Assembly: GCF_027359675.1 (NCBI RefSeq)
Contig: NZ_CP114789.1
Location: 56,882 to 120,881, forward strand
DNA: 64,000 nt
Direction: 5' to 3'
Origin: Roseibium sp. Sym1
GTDB lineage: Bacteria > Pseudomonadota > Alphaproteobacteria > Rhizobiales > Stappiaceae
Positions 62,060 to 64,000 of this stretch are shown here, in pieces (within the stretch, counting starts at the first letter, position 1; each line of letters begins with the position of its first letter). The notes under the pieces were generated by a model that searched no databases, was not told the DNA's origin, and saw only the letters and a program-made list of their open reading frames with translations. A program made the position numbers and the translations under genes.

Positions 62060-62584
62060 CTATTTCACGTTCACAGTTACCGCAGCCTTGAGCGGTTCCG
62101 TCTCGACAGCAAGCATTCGGTGATCGTTGGAATTGAGCGTAACCTCAACCGTCGCATCACCTTTTGGAAGAGTCGGCAGGTGGAGCCATGCACTGTAGTG
62201 CCGCGCGACTTTCACGCCATTTACATATACGTGAGCATGGCCCTCGCCCAACACATGATCCAAGCCAGCCCGCTCGGGCGCAAAGGTGAAATTTTCTGTC
62301 ATGATATGGAGATTGTAGCCGCTAACCGGATCCTGCGAGACACTGATTTTCAAGGACGGTGCATCGGGACCGCCAGGTACTGAGGTGGTCCTGTTGTGGT
62401 CGTGGCCAGCGGTTTGGCCGGAATGATTAGTTCTGAGCTGCACTGATGTGGTCTGCATCTGGTGATCGCTGGCTGATGAGTGGTCGTGACCGTCAAGTGC
62501 GACACCATTGCTTGCGGCAACAACAAAGCCGATGCCTCCGCCAAAGACCAGCCCGATGGCGAAGAGTGCGAGAGAGCGTTCCAT
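62060..62584 (-). CDS. His-rich periplasmic protein, metal-related
   Basis: The 174-residue protein has a signal or anchor (LALFAIGLVFGGGIGFVVAAS), a His-rich linker (GHDHSSASDHQM, TAGHDHN), and a C-terminal domain with LGEGHAHVYVNGVKVARH and WLHLPTLPKGDATVEVTLNS. The EGHAHVYVNG motif and histidine richness suggest binding of Cu, Co, Ni or Zn. I do not know an established family name. The ATG at 62584 follows a strong terminator by 17 bases. Confidence 0.7.
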   Translation of the reverse strand: MERSLALFAIGLVFGGGIGFVVAASNGVALDGHDHSSASDHQMQTTSVQLRTNHSGQTAGHDHNRTTSVPGGPDAPSLKISVSQDPVSGYNLHIMTENFTFAPERAGLDHVLGEGHAHVYVNGVKVARHYSAWLHLPTLPKGDATVEVTLNSNDHRMLAVETEPLKAAVTVNVK

Positions 62585-62601
62585 GGGGTTTCAGGTTTCC
62601 T

Positions 62602-62638
62602 TAAAAAGAAACCGGGCAAAACGAGATGTTTCGCCCGG
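62602..62638 (-). terminator. Rho-independent terminator between the cbtA fusion and the His-rich gene
   Basis: On the minus strand an 11-bp stem (CCGGGCGAAAC with GTTTTGCCCGG, one mismatch) is followed by TTTCTTTTT. It ends the trb'-cbtA transcript, or it acts as an attenuator before the His-rich gene that starts 17 bases later. Confidence 0.8.
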
Positions 62639-62661
62639 TCGGTTATGATTTAGATTCCGGA

Positions 62662-63183
62662 TCAGGCCGCCTGCGTTGCGCCGACCCTCGCCCTCTCGCG
62701 CTGCCAGAAAAAACCTGCAAAACAACCAAGCAGAAGCCAGGCTGCCATTCCGACGCCAAAGGCACGGCTGGCAAACATTGCCCCGATCTCGGTCGGAACT
62801 GGGCCGGTGAAGGTGTCCGGCTCTGGCGCGCCGATCACGTGTGGTGCCAGCAGCAGCATTGCTGCTGCGCCCCAGGCCACCCAGTTACGGCCGAATGCGA
62901 TCAGCCACAATCCGGCGCCTGCGGTAAGGACGGTGGCCCACCACCAAATCTGCCGGGCAAAAACATCCGCCGCCGCGACGCCGGGCACTTCGGGAGCTAG
63001 GCTGAATCCGGGCGCGAAGTGGAACGCGACGAACCCTGCAACGCCCCAGAGCAGGCCGTTGCGACCCGTTATAACCGCACCGCGCATTTCGGCAATTGCC
63101 ATGCCGGCGAGCAGAATGAAGGCATAAGGGAGCAGGTCGGAAAAGGATGGCGCGACGTGCCGGAATCTTTTGAGGGCAACCAT
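62662..63183 (-). CDS. chimeric ORF: first 21 codons of TrbE fused to the C-terminal part of CbtA
   Basis: Residues 1-21 (MVALKRFRHVAPSFSDLLPY plus Ala) match the start of TrbE at 17620 with one substitution. From there the sequence is a CbtA-type cobalt transporter: FILLAGMAIAEMRGAVITGR, RNGLLWGVAGFVAFHFAPG, GFSLAPEVPGVAAADV, ARQIWWWATVLTAGAGLW, LLAPHVIGAPEPDT. Five hydrophobic segments remain; the N-terminal part of CbtA, with its first helices, is lost. The join is in frame, so a product of 173 residues can be made from the trb promoter. Transport activity is doubtful. Confidence 0.85.
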   Translation of the reverse strand: MVALKRFRHVAPSFSDLLPYAFILLAGMAIAEMRGAVITGRNGLLWGVAGFVAFHFAPGFSLAPEVPGVAAADVFARQIWWWATVLTAGAGLWLIAFGRNWVAWGAAAMLLLAPHVIGAPEPDTFTGPVPTEIGAMFASRAFGVGMAAWLLLGCFAGFFWQRERARVGATQAA

Positions 63184-63185
63184 GT

Positions 63186-63482
63186 TCAGTATTTCCGCCA
63201 GGGCGTGGATGTCGGCCGGTAGTAGGCGCGGTATTTGACGTGCCGCAGATAGACAGCGCGCATCAGAGGGTCTGCCTTGGCCATCATCCGCAGCACGCCA
63301 ACGACCACGATCCAGATCGCCACGCCGAGCACAGCGGCATAGGGCTTCAGGATCACGAAAATCAGAATGACCGAGGCAAGACCGGTCACGAGCACCAGCT
63401 CCCGGTCTGCTCCGAACAACAGTGTCGGGCGTGAAAGAGCGCGGTGAACCCGCGCTCTGTTGAGGCCCGGCGCATCAGTCAC
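63186..63482 (-). CDS. trbD: TrbD (second trb operon copy)
   Basis: The 98-residue protein is very close to TrbD at 17321 and uses the same GTG start overlapping trbC. It ends 2 bases before the chimeric trbE'-cbtA ORF, the same spacing as trbD-trbE in the complete operon. Confidence 0.93.
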   Translation of the reverse strand: MTDAPGLNRARVHRALSRPTLLFGADRELVLVTGLASVILIFVILKPYAAVLGVAIWIVVVGVLRMMAKADPLMRAVYLRHVKYRAYYRPTSTPWRKY

Positions 63483-63834
63483 GAGCCGGTTCCACGATTG
63501 CCGTGTTCCCTTCCGGAGCAATTCCGATGGAGGCGCCGGAGGATCCGAACAGGCCGACGATGGTGGACGCGCCGAGCAGCACGCCGAGAACTAGAACGAC
63601 GTAGGCGAGACGACGGGCAAAGTCGTTAAGTTCGCCGCCGAAGATCAACATTGCGCCGGCGATCGCAACCGCGATCAGGCCAACGGCGCCAGCGACAGGA
63701 CCGTTGATAGACGCCTGGATCTGTTGAAGCGGACCTTCCCAGGGAAGCGAACCGCCGCCGGAGGCAAAGGCTGGTTCGATGACGAATAGTCCGGCCCCGA
63801 CCAGGGTCAGAAAAGTCAAGAAATTACGCGACAT
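63475..63834 (-). CDS. trbC: TrbC pilin precursor (second copy)
   Basis: The 119-residue protein equals the first TrbC in length and layout, with scattered substitutions in the signal peptide ([15 protein letters not shown]) and at the C-terminus ([11 protein letters not shown]). The start is inside the end of trbB, as in the complete operon. Confidence 0.93.
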   Translation of the reverse strand: MSRNFLTFLTLVGAGLFVIEPAFASGGGSLPWEGPLQQIQASINGPVAGAVGLIAVAIAGAMLIFGGELNDFARRLAYVVLVLGVLLGASTIVGLFGSSGASIGIAPEGNTAIVEPARD

Positions 63835-64000
63835 GAAGGGTCCCTTGTCTGTCGTTGGAATTTTTGTTGAGGAACTGAGATGCAACGGCTGAGCGGACGT
63901 CATACGTGCCGTCCCGAAAGCCGGACACAGTCACGATGTCCCGAACGATGCGCCCGTGTTCGGGGGAGCGCTCGATCGAGACGATGAGGTCAACCGCTTC
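63824..64000 (-). CDS. trbB: TrbB, C-terminal part (second copy, runs off the right edge)
   Basis: The visible 58 codons match the end of TrbB at 15966-16979 ([50 protein letters not shown]). The gene continues beyond the window. It shows that a whole second trb module once lay, or still lies, to the right. Confidence 0.92.
   Translation of the reverse strand, partial: EAVDLIVSIERSPEHGRIVRDIVTVSGFRDGTYDVRSAVASQFLNKNSNDRQGTLHVA

Noticed and set aside
1..64000. CRISPR arrays, tRNA or rRNA genes, oriT with relaxase genes
   Set aside because: No regularly spaced repeat array with unique spacers, no cloverleaf-like tRNA sequence, no rRNA segment, and no relaxase or coupling protein (TraA, TraG) were seen anywhere in the window.

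Overview
The window reads as a mobile, plasmid-like accessory region of an alphaproteobacterium, most likely from the Rhodobacterales/Hyphomicrobiales (Stappiaceae-like). The evidence is a RepC initiator, a complete Agrobacterium/RP4-style trb mating-pair operon in the order B-C-D-E-J-K-L-F-G-H-I, a Rrf2 regulator, a RepC-linked antisense-RNA-like terminator, and several alphaproteobacterial families (BTLCP, DUF1636, pRiA4b ORF-3). No tRNA, rRNA or CRISPR array was seen. Assignments rest on reading motifs by eye; no database search was run.

Layout. (1) 1-12.75 kb is visibly more GC-rich than the rest. It holds a catabolic cluster (FadB-like protein, aldehyde dehydrogenase, IclR regulator, acyl-CoA dehydrogenase, Fe-alcohol dehydrogenase, class III CoA-transferase, AraC regulator), an orphan ArsA ATPase, a Fic protein with its own putative operator, and a truncated IS66 element that ends exactly where the lower-GC DNA begins. 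(2) 12.75-25.7 kb is the replicon and transfer core: a degenerate nuclease-like protein, a Rrf2 regulator transcribed behind repC, a candidate antisense RNA and terminator, four 22-bp-spaced iteron-like repeats, then trbB to trbI. (3) 26-35.7 kb carries a CheY-like protein, a chemotaxis receptor, a frameshifted EamA transporter, a YedK/HMCES protein, small proteins, a zeta toxin with a 55-aa putative antitoxin, and an XRE regulator. (4) 35.76-39.57 kb is a compact Tn3-family transposon with 38-bp inverted repeats. (5) 39.7-47.2 kb is rich in envelope enzymes (two L,D-transpeptidases, BTLCP, DUF1624, DedA) and holds a ZntA-type ATPase behind a MerR-type promoter. (6) 47.3-52.2 kb is a PhnCDE-type ABC transporter in one operon with a diheme peroxidase, divergent from an MntR-type regulator, with two tandem palindromes between them. 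(7) 52.5-58.1 kb is a PAP2 phosphatase gene split by an IS110 element plus a full IS66 element with a pRiA4b ORF-3 passenger. (8) 58.4-64 kb has an M23 peptidase, a DsbA-like protein, a DUF1636 protein, a His-rich periplasmic protein and the start of a second, inverted trb operon. In that operon trbE has been cut after codon 21 and fused in frame to the C-terminal part of a CbtA cobalt transporter.

How the genes work together. The trb genes build the mating-pair channel and pilus; no relaxase, coupling protein or oriT is visible here. RepC with its antisense RNA would control replication, but repA/repB partition genes are absent next to it. The left cluster would oxidise an alcohol to an acid, activate it with CoA and pass it through beta-oxidation. 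The MntR-linked operon is the most promising candidate for an undescribed system: a metal-sensing repressor appears to control both a periplasmic diheme enzyme and a transporter of the phosphonate-uptake type. The many insertion sequences, broken genes and chimeric ORFs show repeated recombination.
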